Assembly (NCBI RefSeq): GCF_900155385.1
Contig: NZ_LT699744.1
Coordinates: forward strand, 854,012-918,011
DNA: 64,000 nucleotides
Reading direction: 5' to 3'
Source of the DNA: Vreelandella massiliensis
GTDB lineage: Bacteria > Pseudomonadota > Gammaproteobacteria > Pseudomonadales > Halomonadaceae
Made by a program: the position numbers and the translations under genes. Of this stretch, positions 63,928-64,000 are shown in pieces (position 1 is the stretch's first letter; each line of letters opens with the position of its first letter). The notes beneath the pieces are model-generated. The model searched no databases. It was not told the origin of the DNA and was given only the letters and a program-made list of their open reading frames with translations.

Positions 63928-64000
63928 ATGATCGTTCGTAACCTAGAAGAAGCTCGCCAAACAGATCGCTTAGTCAAAGCCGAGAATGGTAACTGGGACA
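63928..64000 (+). CDS. ectC: L-ectoine synthase (3' end outside window)
   Basis: Start of the gene for the enzyme that closes N-gamma-acetyl-diaminobutyrate to ectoine. Twenty-four codons are visible, reading [16 protein letters not shown] then KAENGNWD, the standard EctC N-terminus. GAGGGA is 7 bases before the ATG. The 66-bp gap from ectB holds a weak stem (GCGGTTC with GGACCGC) and no sigma-54 box could be recognised, unlike H. elongata. Confidence 0.93.
   Translation, partial: MIVRNLEEARQTDRLVKAENGNWD

Overview
The window is a stretch of bacterial chromosome whose genes are almost all ordinary gammaproteobacterial ones. The best guess for the source is a moderate halophile of the Halomonas group. 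The reasons are a complete ectA and ectB followed by the start of ectC at the right edge, sodium-coupled symporters, a RegB/RegA redox pair, and standard gamma-type blocks (ruvCAB-ybgC-tolQRAB-pal-cpoB, tamAB, prfC, uvrB-nei). No insertion sequence, phage gene, integrase or CRISPR array was seen. The genus is inferred from gene content, not from a marker gene.

Layout. 1-5 kb: a partial Na+/alanine-type symporter, gcvT, then (minus strand) a LysM lipoprotein with a degenerate LytM domain overlapping a YihG-type acyltransferase, and a LysR regulator. 5.3-9.5 kb: a ketone-body/3-hydroxybutyrate module. scoA-scoB lies divergent from the LysR gene and a 3-hydroxybutyrate dehydrogenase lies 2 kb on; between them are a DUF1338-like protein, a glutaredoxin and an orphan HybE-like protein. 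9.5-12 kb: RegA, RegB and an unknown membrane protein, co-transcribed. 12-15 kb: pyrC, mtnN and folD, then tRNA-Pro, tRNA-Arg and two identical tRNA-His genes. 15.5-22 kb: an SSS symporter, a very large Amt-PAS-PAS-GGDEF-EAL fusion, a DadA-type oxidoreductase and a small YjfB-like protein. 22.5-31 kb: prfC, tatD, ygfZ, a cysteine-free HMA-like protein coupled to an OsmC protein, uvrB, nei and a class I fumarase.

31-37.5 kb: cardiolipin synthase, a HypT-like LysR regulator, a NadM-Nudix fusion, a YihY-type membrane protein, acylphosphatase and a D-2-hydroxyacid dehydrogenase. 37.5-48.5 kb: fmdB-aspS, ruvC-ruvA-ruvB-ybgC, and the complete Tol-Pal system with cpoB and a YciK-type reductase. 48.5-50 kb: ubiG and a MupP/Gph phosphatase on the minus strand. 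50-59 kb: galU, a UDP-glucose dehydrogenase homologue that has lost its catalytic cysteine, an unknown membrane-anchored coiled-coil protein, tamA and tamB. 59-62 kb: msrA, a cytochrome c'-like protein and glutathione reductase. 61.7-64 kb: the ectoine operon with a clear sigma-70 promoter.

The most unusual items are the Amt fusion with both c-di-GMP synthesis and hydrolysis domains (a probable ammonium-to-c-di-GMP sensor), the active-site-less UDP-glucose dehydrogenase homologue next to galU, the repeated-motif regulatory DNA around ectA and ectB, and several small or orphan proteins in otherwise standard operons. Starts were often moved inside the longest open frame to a codon with a good Shine-Dalgarno site; this is stated where done.
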